Source: Russula earlei
Lineage: Eukaryota; Basidiomycota; Agaricomycetes; Russulales; Russulaceae
Assembly (NCBI GenBank): GCA_025769875.1
Contig: JAGFNK010000314.1
Location: 1 to 63,078, forward strand
DNA: 63,078 nucleotides
Direction: 5' to 3'
The translations under genes and the position numbers were made by a program. Shown here in pieces: positions 43,636 through 55,330 of this stretch (positions within the stretch are counted from its first letter, which is position 1; every line of letters starts with the position of its first letter). Under the pieces are notes generated by a model. That model saw only the letters and a list, made by a program, of their open reading frames with translations, made no database searches and was not told the DNA's origin.

Positions 43636-44980
43636 CTCACCACAAGTTGGGGGCCCTTTGATGCAGCAATCATCCATGTATGGCCAAGCAACATGAGGGA
43701 TCTCTGGCTCTAAAATGAATGTGATGTCCTCATGGAAGATCACTCCCACATGCATCCAACCTTGAGGGAGACACATGAGCCACAGTGCTTCAATCATGGA
43801 CTGGATATTAGTGAGGTCACACAAATTGACATGGAGCATATGGTGGTCATATCCGATGAAGAGATCAAGCATGGTGTAGCATGCTCTCCCTGCCATGGTC
43901 TCAATCAACTGGTCAGTAAATGGAGGGACACCAGAATTGTGGATGGTGACTGTGTTGAGAGGTTGAAGATTGTGAACAAGGCACAATGCACTGCTTTTCT
44001 TCTTGACACAGAAAGAACAGGACCTGTAGGAAGCGTTGGAGTGTTCATATACTCCAGTGGCAAACTTGTCTTTGAAAATCTGGGTAACATTGCCTAAAAT
44101 GCCAGAGGGAATAGGCAAGTTCCTGTGTGCCCATGGAACATGTTCTACTACAAGAATCTTCACCAGGGAGAATTAGTTGTCTTGAAAATGACCCTTCTCA
44201 TCCTCTGTCCACATGAGGCTGGATTCATGGAGTTTGAGGACATGCTGCAACAACTTTAGTTCTTCTGGCCACAAAAACAAGTGCTTATTGAGGTCTAGCT
44301 CATCTGATTGCTCCTGTGTAAGGTGGGTGCCAGGCTGGAATGTGGGAGGATTGACAGGGAGCAGCTGTAGCGTGAGCAGGGGATCCTTGGGTACTTTGCA
44401 GATGTTGCAGAAGTCCTCAGGGAGGGAGGCAGGTACAGGGAAGATCTTCTTGGCCACCTTCTTGTAGGCTAGGAGGGTTGTCAGATCATTGGTGGAAGCC
44501 AGGGCAATACTTGGGGGGCGAAGGGTGGAAGGAGGCATGGTCAGAAGGGGAGGGATAAGGAGGGAAAGGATGGTGAAGGCACCCACCTGCACTCTTCTTG
44601 GCTGTGATGGAATGTATATCCTCCAAGAGGTGTCTTGCATGTCATGGATTGAGACTTGGACCTCACCATTTGGAAGATCTTCTAGGCAGCAGAGCAGGAG
44701 GCAATGGAAGGGTCTTCCCAAGAGTAACCAAAAGGGGGTGTGTTCCACAACATAGGCATGAGGGTTGGTGGTGGTGAAAGGGGTGGAATGGAAAGGATGG
44801 TGAGGAGGAACACAGAGAGAAGACAGAGGGATGTGTGAGGTGTAGGAGTTTTTGTTCATGGGGATCAAGTCAGCAGTCAACCAATACCCCTAAATTACAT
44901 GACTCCATGGCCAGCAGGAATCCACCTTACACAGGTGAGGCAGGGATGTAACTTGCTTGTGTGTTGATCTTGACAAAGTC
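43636..44980 (-). mobile_element. Gypsy protease-like region and reverse transcriptase palm
   Basis: The minus strand encodes FWLLLGRPFHCLL (protease-like end), then RT with VHNLQPLNTVTIHN, MLDLFIGYDH and the active-site stretch VAWPYMDDCC. A stop near 44173 and internal substitutions show decay. Order PR-RT-RH-INT from right to left fits Ty3/Gypsy, so the element runs on the minus strand from about 45.0 to 37.5 kb with five insertions or rearrangements in it. Confidence 0.85.
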
Positions 44981-45929
44981 ATCATACTTGAGCAGGCTGA
45001 GGGATTTTGAAGCAGGGAGAATGGGGCAATGCAATGAAAAGGAAAGAAAGGAAAAAGAAGGTCACTGGGTTTGGCCCTGGTTGTGCTGTCAATTCATGGC
45101 CAAAAACCCACCTTTGCATTGTGAACATCAAGAGAGGGTGGGGGTGGGGTGGAGGGGAAGAGCGAGAGAGGTGAGAGAGAACAACACAGTTGCACATGTG
45201 CCTCCCATCCATGCCCACCATCTTCCACATCTTCCCAATGATGCTGCAGGAGCCACAGTGCAGCATGGCAGCAGAGAGGTGGAGTGCCTCATCTGGCCAG
45301 CTCTTGTCAGCCACCTTGGCAGTGTAAGAGGCTGATAGGAAGGCCTGACCATGCTGGGTAAGGAGATGTGACAATGTGCAATGACAAAAACACACCAAAT
45401 GTATGAGATGACCACTCATGAATTTCTTGACAGCTGCATCATACATGCACACTGTGAGATCTAGACCTGGAAGACATAGTTAGTAGCACAGTGCAAAGGA
45501 GAGAAGAGGGGAGAGAGGAAAACAAAAGAAAAAAAAGGTGGGAAAATGGTATTTGATTGACAGGAAAGGAGTCCAAATCATTGAGACCAATTGACTGCAC
45601 TTGAACATCTCAAACAGCACTGCAACAACATCATCAGCATGGTGCTGCTGGTGTTGCTGCAAGGAAATGTGAGAAAGAGTGAGTGAAACAGAGAGCCAAA
45701 AGACACACCAAGTTTGTGCTTGCACAGAAGGAGAAGAGTTTTCATGGCCATTGGTGGTTCTTGTGGTCTTGGGCCACAAGTTGCAACACATGGTGCAGAG
45801 GGCTAAGGCATGTCATTGTCTCTTCTTGCAGATGGCACACCACCTTGTCGTGTGTTGCCTGTCATCCTATTTTAAGTCACTTTGCAAGCTTGTCCCACAA
45901 GCAATTGGAGCTCCTTACTTGTCAGAGCC
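44981..45929. other. Repeat-derived, CpG-poor sequence, no gene
   Basis: Open frames here are low-complexity and lack any domain. This is probably the gag end of the Gypsy element running into debris left of the Copia fragment. Confidence 0.4.
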
Positions 45930-46489
45930 TGGAGCACCTGAGGAAAGGGGAGAGAGGGTGAGAGCTGCTCACTTGCCAAAGCTAAGCAGAGACCCAACTG
46001 GGCTCTATGGGAGAAAGCTATTGAGGAAGAGCTCACAATGCTTAAGGCTGCAGGCACCTGGTGACTCAAAGAGCCACTACCTGGAGCTAATATCATAGGC
46101 TCCAAGTGGGTCTTCAAGGCAAAGAAGGACATGGCCAGAAACATTGCATGCTACAAGGCATGGTTTGTCACTCAAGGCTTCGGTCAGATCAGAGGCATTG
46201 ACTATGATGATACATACACCCTGGTCACTCACCTCACATTGTCACATGCCATTATTGCAATGGCTAACCACCTCCAGCTCAAGCTCCACCAGGTGGACAT
46301 CAAGGGTACATACCTCAACAGCATGCTCAACAACAACAAAGTGCTGTATATGCAGCATCCCCTGGGGTACTGAGACCCACAAGTGGGTGCACACATGCTG
46401 CACCTCATGAAGGTGCTCTACAGACTCAAGCAGTCTCGAAGGCAATGGTATCAGAAGCTCTCCTCCATATTCACATCCCTTGACTTCAG
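45930..46489 (+). mobile_element. Copia reverse transcriptase fragment (host of later insertions)
   Basis: The plus strand encodes ELWEKAIEEELTMLKAAGTW, IIGSKWVFKAKKDM, YKAWFVTQGFGQIRGIDYDD, LKLHQVDIKGTYLN and LMKVLYRLKQSRRQWY. It is cut at 46489, continues at 47738-47779 (QCSINQAAFYK), then at 48617-48663 (IMVVAVHVD), and resumes at 53510 (DCLAGG). Three different elements are inserted in it, at 46490, 47780 and 48664. Confidence 0.9.
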
Positions 46490-47729
46490 TAGGGATGTGC
46501 CTGGCCCGGCCTCAGGCTGTGAGCCGGGCCAAGCCAGGCCGAAATAGGCCAGGCCGAGCTGGGCCAAAGTGACGGCTTCGTGACGGCTTTGGCCCGGCCT
46601 GTGATTTGAAAAGCCAAAGCCGGGCCGTCAAGCCCCGGCTTTGATCATTTGGGGTAATCATCAAACTTTAATTTATCAACTTTGCATGGACATGGACACA
46701 CCATCATTCCCTGTCGTTTTTCATCGTCGTATCTGTGCTTCCCTCTCAACCTTCCTTTTTGCTTGAGTCAAGTACATGTACAATGTAAGCTTTGGTGGCC
46801 TATATGTCAATTTGCAATGCTCAGTTGCGTTGGTTGCTCATAATCCCTTTCCTCAGTCTTAGATCACTTTGTCCCGCAGCATACCATGTTGTACACTGGA
46901 CTTCACTCATTCCACATGTATAATCCATGCTCTTACCATGCCTCATCATGCTCTCCAGAACATAACGACTCCATAATATATTTGATATTTAAATACAAAT
47001 TTGCTATTCTAAAGTCCTCCTACTGCGAATCCGCGAGCGCAAGGCGATGCGGCGATGATGTCGGGGGCGAGACGCTATGGGCAGCGAGCCCTCGAATAGC
47101 GTGGCAATGACGATGGGCAAGGCGCTGTGGGCAGCGAGCCCTCGGGTAAGGCGATGGTGACGATGACGAACGCGTCATACGGGTCCGTGCGTAGACGTGT
47201 GGCAGACGCGAGGACGATGCTTGAGGGACAGTCTTGGGAGGGCGCGATGCGCAGCCGGACGGCGATGGTGTCGTGCCGTAGGTCAAAGTGTGGGGAGGAG
47301 CCGTGCTCCGACTTGAAGACCGAAGGGATGAAGGCGTTGAGCGCCAAGGCGAGTGACGTTGATGGCGATCGAATTGAGCCGTTGTCGTAGTCTGCTGACA
47401 TGGAGTGGGCAACACGGTGGGGATGATGTCAAGAGTGGGAACGCAAGGAAAGGAGAGTGAGGTGAAAGGAATGACAATAGTTGGAAGGAGGGATGTGAGT
47501 GGGATGAAAGACGAAGGGAAAGTGAACACGCAGGGTGGTACAAGTCATGTGGCCAGCGGGCTCACATACAAAAAATCTTACGTACAAAAGCCATGGCCTA
47601 GGCCAGGCCAAGCCGGAGCCAAGCCGGGTTTGATGGCTTTGGCCCGGCCTGGGGTTTTAGAAAGCCAAAGCCGCCTCGGGCCGAGCCAAAGCCGGGGCTT
47701 TCAGGCCAAGCCGGGCCGGAAAAACCCTA
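46490..47729. mobile_element. GC-rich hAT-like non-autonomous element
   Basis: It starts TAGGGATGTGCCTGGCC and ends CCGGAAAAACCCTA, giving short inverted ends TAGGG plus a shared CCGGCCCGGC word. A perfect 8-bp duplication GACTTCAG flanks it (46482-46489 and 47730-47737), the size typical of hAT transposons. Removing the element and one duplication restores the Copia frame. Both ends are dense in GGCCCGGCC and AAAGCC words. CpG sites inside are preserved, unlike the flanks, so the insertion is young. No transposase is visible. Confidence 0.88.
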
Positions 47730-47779
47730 GACTTCAGGCAGTGTTCCATTAATCAAGCTGCATTCTACAAGCCCAGAAC

Positions 47780-48616
47780 TGTTGCAAATCAAGGCCAGGC
47801 CTTAACCATACAATGTCCTGTTGTAACTCAACAGAGTCCTTTTCTTTTGTATCCTCTATCCACCTTTGTTCCCAATCAACTTCTCCCTCTAACCAAGCAT
47901 ACATCACAAAGGACCTTGGTTTCCAATCCCTCTGAACTTGCTAAAGCACCCTCCTTCCTATTGGAGCAACTTACCATGTGCAGGCCAAATGACCATTCAG
48001 CCACTTGCTACTGAAACACTGGAAGGACTCCTAGACCTCTTGGACAATCCAAATGATGTCATAGAGCACCACTGACATCATAGCTGACTGAGCAACTCCT
48101 CCCTGACATCATATGCTCACCAAGCACTCCACAAATGATGTCATTATGATATCATCACTCCACTGTCTCCCTGATCATCCTGAATCACCCATAGGTCTGA
48201 CACAACATGTTTATGCCCTTAGAATCCAATTGGAGCGGTCCATAGAGTCTGAGTTATTTTCTGTAGTTTGTACTCAGACCTGTAACTAGTATATAAGACC
48301 CAATGTAGCATGGCAGTCATCAGACTGTCCATTTGTGATACTCTCATCCTCCTGGGTACTCCCCTGCAACTGCTCAGTTTGAAGCCTTCCTTGTCTTCAA
48401 GGTACTCTTCAACAACCACCTTGTTTACAGCCTCTTTGTTGCACTGGCCTCCCACCTTCGCCTCTGCCTCCAGCAACACCTACCAGTCCCCCTCTGGTAC
48501 CTCCTAGTCATTTGGCTCATCCTCTTGTTCAACGCCATCTACACTGTGTACCACCTGTTCCAACCCTTGCCCACCTGCTCCTGAGTCCTTAGTGATCAGC
48601 AGTATGTGTCTTGACA
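47780..48616 (+). mobile_element. Solo LTR, family A (copy A4), diverged
   Basis: It starts TGTTGCAAATCAAGGCC and ends GTGTCTTGACA, with a perfect 5-bp duplication AGAAC (47775-47779 and 48617-48621). It is inserted in Copia RT sequence. Confidence 0.9.
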
Positions 48617-48663
48617 AGAACTGGAGCATGCAACATCATGGTTGTTGCTGTGCATGTGGATGG

Positions 48664-48901
48664 TGTTGGAAACACAGCCACCATGTGGCAGAGAAACGGA
48701 CCGAACAGACTGGATAGTTAGAACGCTGTGTTGATACCACCGTTCCTTTTTTCCCTCAGTCTTTCATATACAAGACTGAGGTCAGTAGCACATTCCTTTA
48801 CCATTTACATATACTCATTATGTACATAGCCTTCGTCCAACAGGTTAGCTTACTAACCTAATATCAGTCTTTCATATACAAGACTGAGCCTTCATCCAAC
48901 A
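48664..48901 (+). repeat. Copia 5' LTR
   Basis: It starts TGTTGGAAACACAGCC and ends CCTTCATCCAACA. The inverted CTCAGTCTT and AAGACTGAG words, twice each, can form hairpins around ATATA. Confidence 0.95.
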
Positions 48902-48974
48902 GATTATGAGACCTGCCTGTCTCTGAAAGCTAAATCACTTCCATAAACAGTTGACATTTTGTAACTATGTAACA

Positions 48975-51900
48975 TGAGTTCCTCAGCATCATCCCCAGTG
49001 CCTTCATCCTCGAAAGGAAAGAGCTCTCCCACAGGTGGAGCTGTGGAAAAAATGGGCAGAACCAAACTCCAACAGCATGACGTGCTGATCCTTCGAGACG
49101 GTGTGGATGAATATGCTGACTGGAAGGGAGTAATGGAGGCAATATTTGAAGCAACAGATCTGTTAAACATCGTAAATGGAACTGAAAAGAAACTGGACAC
49201 AAATGTCGACCCCGATGCTGCCACCAACTGGATGGCAAGGGACCACAAAGCACGCACCCAAATCTTTATGTCCATATGAGGGCATGCTCTCAAAACAATA
49301 CTTGGCATAAAAGGTTCCACAGAGTGCTGGAAAAAGCTTTCAATTCAATTCAAAGGGCAAGGCAACCAACAAGTCGCCCACTTATTGTCAGACCTATACC
49401 TGACCACCCTCTTGGACACTGAAGCAATGGCTCCCCAGCTCAAGCACAAAATGCCGCTTGCACGCATGCTCGAAACACTCGGATACCTGATACCCAAAAA
49501 ACTTCTTGCATGGATGATCATCATTGCACTCCCGTAAACATTGGAAACTCATAAAACCATTATGTATTCCATGCCCTCTGACAAGCTCAGTACCAACTAT
49601 GTCATCGGCCAAATCCTGGCAAACAAACAATGCCAGATCCACGCAACTGGTACCACTGCAGCGGCCTACTTTGCCAAGGTGGGTAAAAAGGAGAAAAATA
49701 AAAACAACCAAAGCGAGAAAAATAACAAAAAGTGCACCCACTGCAAGCACAAGGGACATGAAGTAACAGAGTGCTGGAAACTCCATGGGAAACCCACCAA
49801 GAAGGCAAAAGTCACAGCCACTGATGCTAGTGCGCCTGGATCACTGATGTCCACATCGCTGACACTCACCAGCGCCGTGATCACCAACATCCCAGATCCC
49901 GACTATGTTATTAAATTATACCATGCAGTTGGGGACAACCCTGACCTGACCACCGCCTGCACGTTAAAGACCCAGGATGAACTTCAAACAGCCAACCTCA
50001 CTAACAGTTGGCTCATCGACTCTGGGGCATCATGCATAATGACCTCTCACCGTGAATGGTTCAACCAATATACCACTCTCCCAAATCCAACTCAAGTCAT
50101 GCTTGGAGATAATAGCTCTATTCCTGCAATTGGAGTCAGCCAAGTACAAGTCCGAATGCACGCAAACAGTGCGTGGAGCAATGTTATGTTCCACAACGTC
50201 CTGCACATCCCAGACTTACACGGAAATCTCTTATCAGTTTCCCATCTGGCTTGATGCAGCGCAGAAGTGCGATTCCAGAGTCAGACATGTGGCATATATG
50301 AACAGAACCAGCTAATATGTGAAGGGTCCCTACATGGTACACTATATGTCATGGCCATATCCTCCCCCAAGTCCCTGTCCATGTGCATCGCAATGCTGGA
50401 CCACTTCCCTGTGGAAGGCAACAAGCCATATGCAGTCACCCTCACTGCGCACCTCGAAACATCCAAGGCCTCCCTACATGTTTGGCACCGGCATCTCAGC
50501 CACTTGAATACCGACACCATAACCCAGATGCTGAAGAAAGGGATGGTGAAAGGGATGGAGATTACCAGAAAGCGACTCACCACCAGTATTTGTGAGCCAT
50601 GCTTGAAGGGAAAGCAAACACATCTTGAAATCTTGAAGGCAACAGAAATGCACACTGATGTTGTGTTAGGCCACATCTTCTCCAACATCTGTGGGAAGAT
50701 GCCCACTAGAACACCCCAGGGTCATGAGTACTTTGTCACCTTTGTGGATGACAAGTTGAGGAAAGTGTTTGTTGGTGGACTTAAATTCAAATCTGACACA
50801 CTTGCACACCTCAAGGCATTCAAGGCACGTGCTGAAGTCAAAACTGGCCAGTGGCTGAAAGTCCTCTGCTCTGATGGAGGGGGCAAATACACTGGGAAAG
50901 AGTCTCAGAAGTTCCTCACAGAGAAAGGAATCAAGCTGGAACTCACCACCCCAGACACGTCTCAACATAACAGCATTGCGGAACATATGAACCAGACACT
51001 CCTGGACAAGTCCAGGCAATGCTCATGGATGCCACGCTGCCTGAGTCCTTCTGGCTCCATGCCCTTGAATACACAGCGCACATCCACAACATCACTCCTA
51101 CACGCACACTCGATGACATGACACCCAAGGAAGCCTGGAGTGGGAACAAACCCGACCTCTCACAGCTTTGCATCTTTGGCACACGTGCGTTCGTCCACAT
51201 CTTAGAGGATAAACACACCAAGCTAGATGTGAGGTCACTGGTGTACACACTCCTGGGATATGCTCCCCAGAGGAAAGTCTACAAACTCATCCACCGGCCC
51301 ACTCACCACATCCTTGAATCGCGCAATGTCATATTGATGAAGGGGGCCCAGCAATTCCGCACATTGAGCAGACAGTCCTCAAATCTGACTCAGACAGCAA
51401 AAATGAACAGGCAGATGGGGTGGAAAATGATATTGAGGGGGTGGAAGGTCCACAACTGACAGTAGAGGCAGAACTACCACCACACGCCGAACCACAATGC
51501 GTGGTCGACACCACTCCGCCTGCCCAGCCGTCAATACAAGCAGTACAACCTACACCATACAAAGTGGACAACATACCTGTCCAGCCCACCTCCGGATGAC
51601 CAAGGCGTACCATGCGTGCACCAACTCGCAATGACGACCCCTGGTATTCCATCACATCATACATGCAATGTAAGAAACATACCGAATGAGGAAACATGGC
51701 ACACATTGATGTGACCACTGACCCAAAAATGTACGTGGAAGCCATGTCCCGCCCCAATGTGGCGGAATGGGAAATGGCTTGTGATGATGACTGTGAGGCG
51801 TTCGAGTCCATGGATGTGTTCAAAATCATTCCATGGCCACAAAACCAAAAGGTAGTTGGCAGCAAATGGGTCTTCAAAATAAAGGGGGGACCGGACAGAA

Positions 51901-53258
51901 CAATAATCAAATATGAAGCTCGCCTTGTCACGCAGGGATTCACCCAGATCAAAGGTATCGACTTTGACGAAACCTTCATGCCCGTTGCGAAACTCGTGTC
52001 CCTACGCGTGATCCTTGCCCTAGCCGCTGTGCACAACCTAGAGGTCCATCAGATGGATGTCAAGTCAGCATACTTGAATGGAGAGCTGAAAGACGAAATC
52101 TACATGGACGCACCTCCCAGCTTCAACATTCCAAACGGCATGGTACTAAAACTACTCAAAGCTGTCTATGGGACTAAGCAAGGGGGGAGAGTCTGGTATG
52201 AGAACATCAAAGACTCACTAGGTGACATGGGCTACACCCACACTGATGCCAACCATGCTGTCTTTGTCCATTGTAACCGTGAGTGCCCATCCATAATTGC
52301 GCTCTACATTGATGATATCACCATGGTCTCTGATGACCTAGATTCCATCAACATTGATAAAAACAAACTAAAACAGAAGTATCAGATGACAGACCTAGGG
52401 GAAATAACCTGGATACTCAGTGTACACATCACGTGAAACTGGGAAGAGGGCTGGATAGCACTCTCTCAGGAGAAATATGTTGAAAAAGTTCTTCAATGCC
52501 TAGGGAAGTCAGACATTTGACCGATCAGCACCCCCATGCTGGCAAATGAACACCTTCTGAAAGTGGATGCACTGGATGTGGACATCAAGTCCTACCAACG
52601 CGCACTCGGGGCCATCATGTACCTCATGCTAGGCACCCAACCCGACCTCACCTTCACCGTCGCAGCCCTTGGATGACACACTGCGTGCCCTGGAAATGAT
52701 CATCAACGTGCACTCAACCACGCCATCCAATACATCCGAGGCACAAGTGACAAATGCCTAGTCTTCCAACGCAGCCTTGGGACTCAGCCAACCCTAGTCG
52801 GGTATGCAGATGCAGACTGGGCCAGCGACGTGAACAATTGCAAGTCCACATTGGGCTTCATCTTCATGTTGGCAGGCAAGGCTGTGAGTTGGAGCTCAAA
52901 GAAACAAGCCTCGGTTGCACTGTCGAGCACCGAGGCAGAATACATTGCAGGAGCACATGCCTCCAAAGAGGCCATTTGGCTGAGATGTCTACTCACTGAA
53001 TTGGGTGAAGACACCCATCTCCCCACCACTCTCCATATCGACAACCAGTCAGCCATTGCCATCACGAAGAACCCAGAGTTCCATGACCACACAAAACACA
53101 TTGAAGTGAGACACCACTTTCTGCACCAGAAAGTCAAGCTCTGCGAAGTCGAACTCACTTACATCCCTACTGGGGAACAACTTGCGGATGTGCTGACAAA
53201 GGGGCTGAGTCAAGAGAAACATGAGCATTTTATGCAGGAGATGGGAATATGCCACTAG
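48975..53258 (+). pseudogene. Copia gag-pol polyprotein, eight premature stops
   Basis: The order is Gag; zinc knuckle CTHCKHKGHEVTEC (near 49735); protease WLIDSGAS (near 50010); pre-integrase WHRHLSHLNT; integrase with DGGGKYTG; RT with VGSKWVFKIKGG, HQMDVKSAYLNGEL and YIDDITMVS; and RNase H with VGYADADWASDVNNCKS and SSTEAEYIAGAHASKEAI. The end is ADVLTKGLSQEKHE. Stops are at 49277 (TGA), 49535 (TAA), 50252, 51597, 51687, 52434, 52518 and 52674 (all TGA). Frame changes occur near 51000 and 51340. Without these the element would be complete and typical of Ty1/Copia. Confidence 0.92.
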
Positions 53259-53271
53259 GGCTGAGGGGGCA

Positions 53272-53509
53272 TGTTGGAAACACAGCCACTGCATGGCAGA
53301 GAAACAGACCAAACAGACTGGATAGTTAGAATGCCGTGTTGATACCACCATTCCTTTTTTCCCTCAGTCTTTCATATACAAGACTGAGGTCAGTAGCACA
53401 TTCCTTTACCATTTACATATACTCATTATGTACATAGCCTTCATCCAACAGGTTAGCTTACTAACCTAATATCAGTCTTTCATATACAAGACTGAGCCTT
53501 CGTCCAACA
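53272..53509 (+). repeat. Copia 3' LTR
   Basis: It has the same length as the 5' LTR and differs at 11 positions, all of them CG versus TG/CA pairs. Confidence 0.95.
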
Positions 53510-53939
53510 GATGACTGTCTGGCTGGAGGCCAAAAAAAAAGTTTGGACTTGTGTATTCTGGACTTGTAGATGAATTGGATGGTTGCCAAGCACAACCGGC
53601 CATTCAAACAGTGACTGAGTGAGACCAGCTTGGGCCACCTTCTTGTAAATGTTGACAGTTAACACCTAATAATAAGACAACTGGGATGAGGTGCTGAACC
53701 CAATTGTATCACACCACCAATGGGCATGCAGAGTCCAGGTGACTTGATCTGAGTGCAGGTACAGACAGGGAATAAACCAAGAGGGGAGCAAGCAAGACCT
53801 GAGACATGAGCCTTGATGTCTTGGAGATGATGAGCTTGATGTGTCAGAAGTGTGGGCATGAGACTGGATGTGTGTGTGCAAAACTGTAGCTATTGGGCCT
53901 TAAATACTGTAGCTAAGATGAATCAGAAGACAATCTGCA
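53510..53939. other. Copia RT continuation and unassigned debris
   Basis: The first bases (GATGACTGTCTGGCTGG) continue the host Copia RT after its VDD motif. The rest shows no clear frame. A run of nine A lies near 53530. Confidence 0.5.
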
Positions 53940-54470
53940 CTCAAGTCCTATTCTTCCTACTGCAAGTCTGAGAGCATGAGGCAGTGTGGTGATGACATAG
54001 GGGTGACACACTATGGGCAGCAAGCCCTCAGGTGAGGTGAAGACAACAACGCACATGCATCATCTGGGTCTGTGTGTAGACATGTGGCAGGGGCAAGGAT
54101 GATGCTTGAGAGTTGGTCACACAGGGGCAAGAACATAATGAAGGGGGAAGAATGTGGTGGATGAAGGAGACTAGTGGCACAGGGGATAGATGTAGGCAAG
54201 AGAGCATGAGGGATTGGGCAGCAAGGTGGGTGATGTTGACGGTGGTTGACTTGAGCCATTGTCACAGTTCATGGGCACAAAGTGGGGGATAATGTCAAGA
54301 GGAGTGTGCAAGATGGAAAGAGAAGGAGAAATAAGGAGCAACAACAGTTGGAGGAAAGGGGGGAAAGGTGATGAAAGGCAAAGGGAGGATGCATGGTGTG
54401 GTCAAGTGGTGCATGGATGTGGTTACAAGTCATGTGAGTTTCCCACTCAGTGGGCTCACACACCTTACAT
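53940..54470. mobile_element. Old, CpG-decayed relative of the hAT-like element
   Basis: The stretch follows 47030-47570 in order: the phrase CTATGGGCAGC...AGCCCTC, then GTAGAC.TGTGGCAG, GATGCTTGAG and TACAAGTCATGTG. Nearly every CG of the young copy is TG or CA here. The GC-rich termini are not recognisable. Confidence 0.75.
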
Positions 54471-54479
54471 GATGAAGAG

Positions 54480-55078
54480 AGCATTTGGGTGGGGAGAGGA
54501 TGCAATGCATGCCACAGCAAAGGGTATGTTGCAACAGGGTCAATATGGACTTGATGGCTTTTTAGCATTCATTAGGTACTTCATGATGTGGTGTGGTTTG
54601 AAGGGGGTAGCATGTTTGAATCCAAGGTTGAAGCTATTCTGGAAGAGCTGGAAGCCTCATGTGGCACAAAATGGCACTGTACTCAATATTCATGAGAAAA
54701 TACAATTTTTTGAGCAAACATGTGATCTAACATGTGATGTGAAATTACCATATATAGAAGGAGGGGGGGTGATTCCACACTGAAACAGAAGTTCTGACTG
54801 TATATGTGAAATGCCTGTTCCACCACCCCCTTGCACTGATCACCCAGACAATGACACTGGGATGTGGATGGTTGAGTTGGAATGTGATTGTGATGGTCAT
54901 CCCACAGTGCAAGTCATTACCATTGACACAATCGCTCACACAGCTCACCTTCTACCCATCTATGGGTCCTTAAGGGTTCCTGATGATTTCAGCCATCATG
55001 AAACATTGGACCAATATAGATCTTTCTTTGTCAATCATTTTGCCAATCATCATGCACATGAGTTTATTATGACCCACT
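54480..55078 (+). mobile_element. Plavaka-like transposase C-terminal fragment
   Basis: The plus strand encodes WMVELECDCDGHPTVQVI, then DTIAHTAHLLPIYG, RVPDDFSHHETLDQY and FFVNHFANHHAHEF. The pattern (I/V)xRAAHLxPVYG followed by a YVNxYxDHHxHEF end is, to my knowledge, the C-terminus of basidiomycete Plavaka (CACTA-like) transposases. The 5' portion is missing. Confidence 0.6.
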
Positions 55079-55330
55079 AGTTACATGAAGTACATTGATT
55101 CTGCTAGTAATTACTATGTATATTTTTTAGTATTTAGTAAGAAGTCTACCAGGTTTCCCGGTTTCTGGGTTTTTAGTTTCCAGAAACTGGGAAACCAGCA
55201 GAAATCAACAAAAACCTGGAAATATTTTCTGTGGTTTGCTGATGAAATCATATGCGGGAGGCTTAAGGCAGCGAAGGTTATAAAAATCCTGCATCTATAA
55301 GGTTGCAAATCCATACGCCGTCCATTTAAA
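55079..55330. other. Short AT-rich junction between transposon island and P450
   Basis: It contains nested inverted words (GGTTTCCCGGTTTCTGG and TTCCAGAAACTGGGAAACC near 55151-55195) that can form a hairpin, and no gene. The P450 pseudogene ends at 55331. Confidence 0.55.

Larger units (their letters stand above)
48664..53509 (+). mobile_element. Full-length Copia retrotransposon, inactive
   Basis: Two 238-bp LTRs bracket a gag-pol region; a G-rich polypurine tract (GAGGGGGCA) immediately precedes the 3' LTR. Flanks are GATGG and GATGA, a 5-bp duplication with one change. It is inserted exactly in the VDD motif of another Copia RT. Confidence 0.95.

Noticed and set aside
47020..47529. 169-codon minus-strand frame inside the hAT-like element
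   Set aside because: It is Ser/Pro/Arg-rich, lacks any transposase motif, and is not preserved in the decayed relative at 53940.
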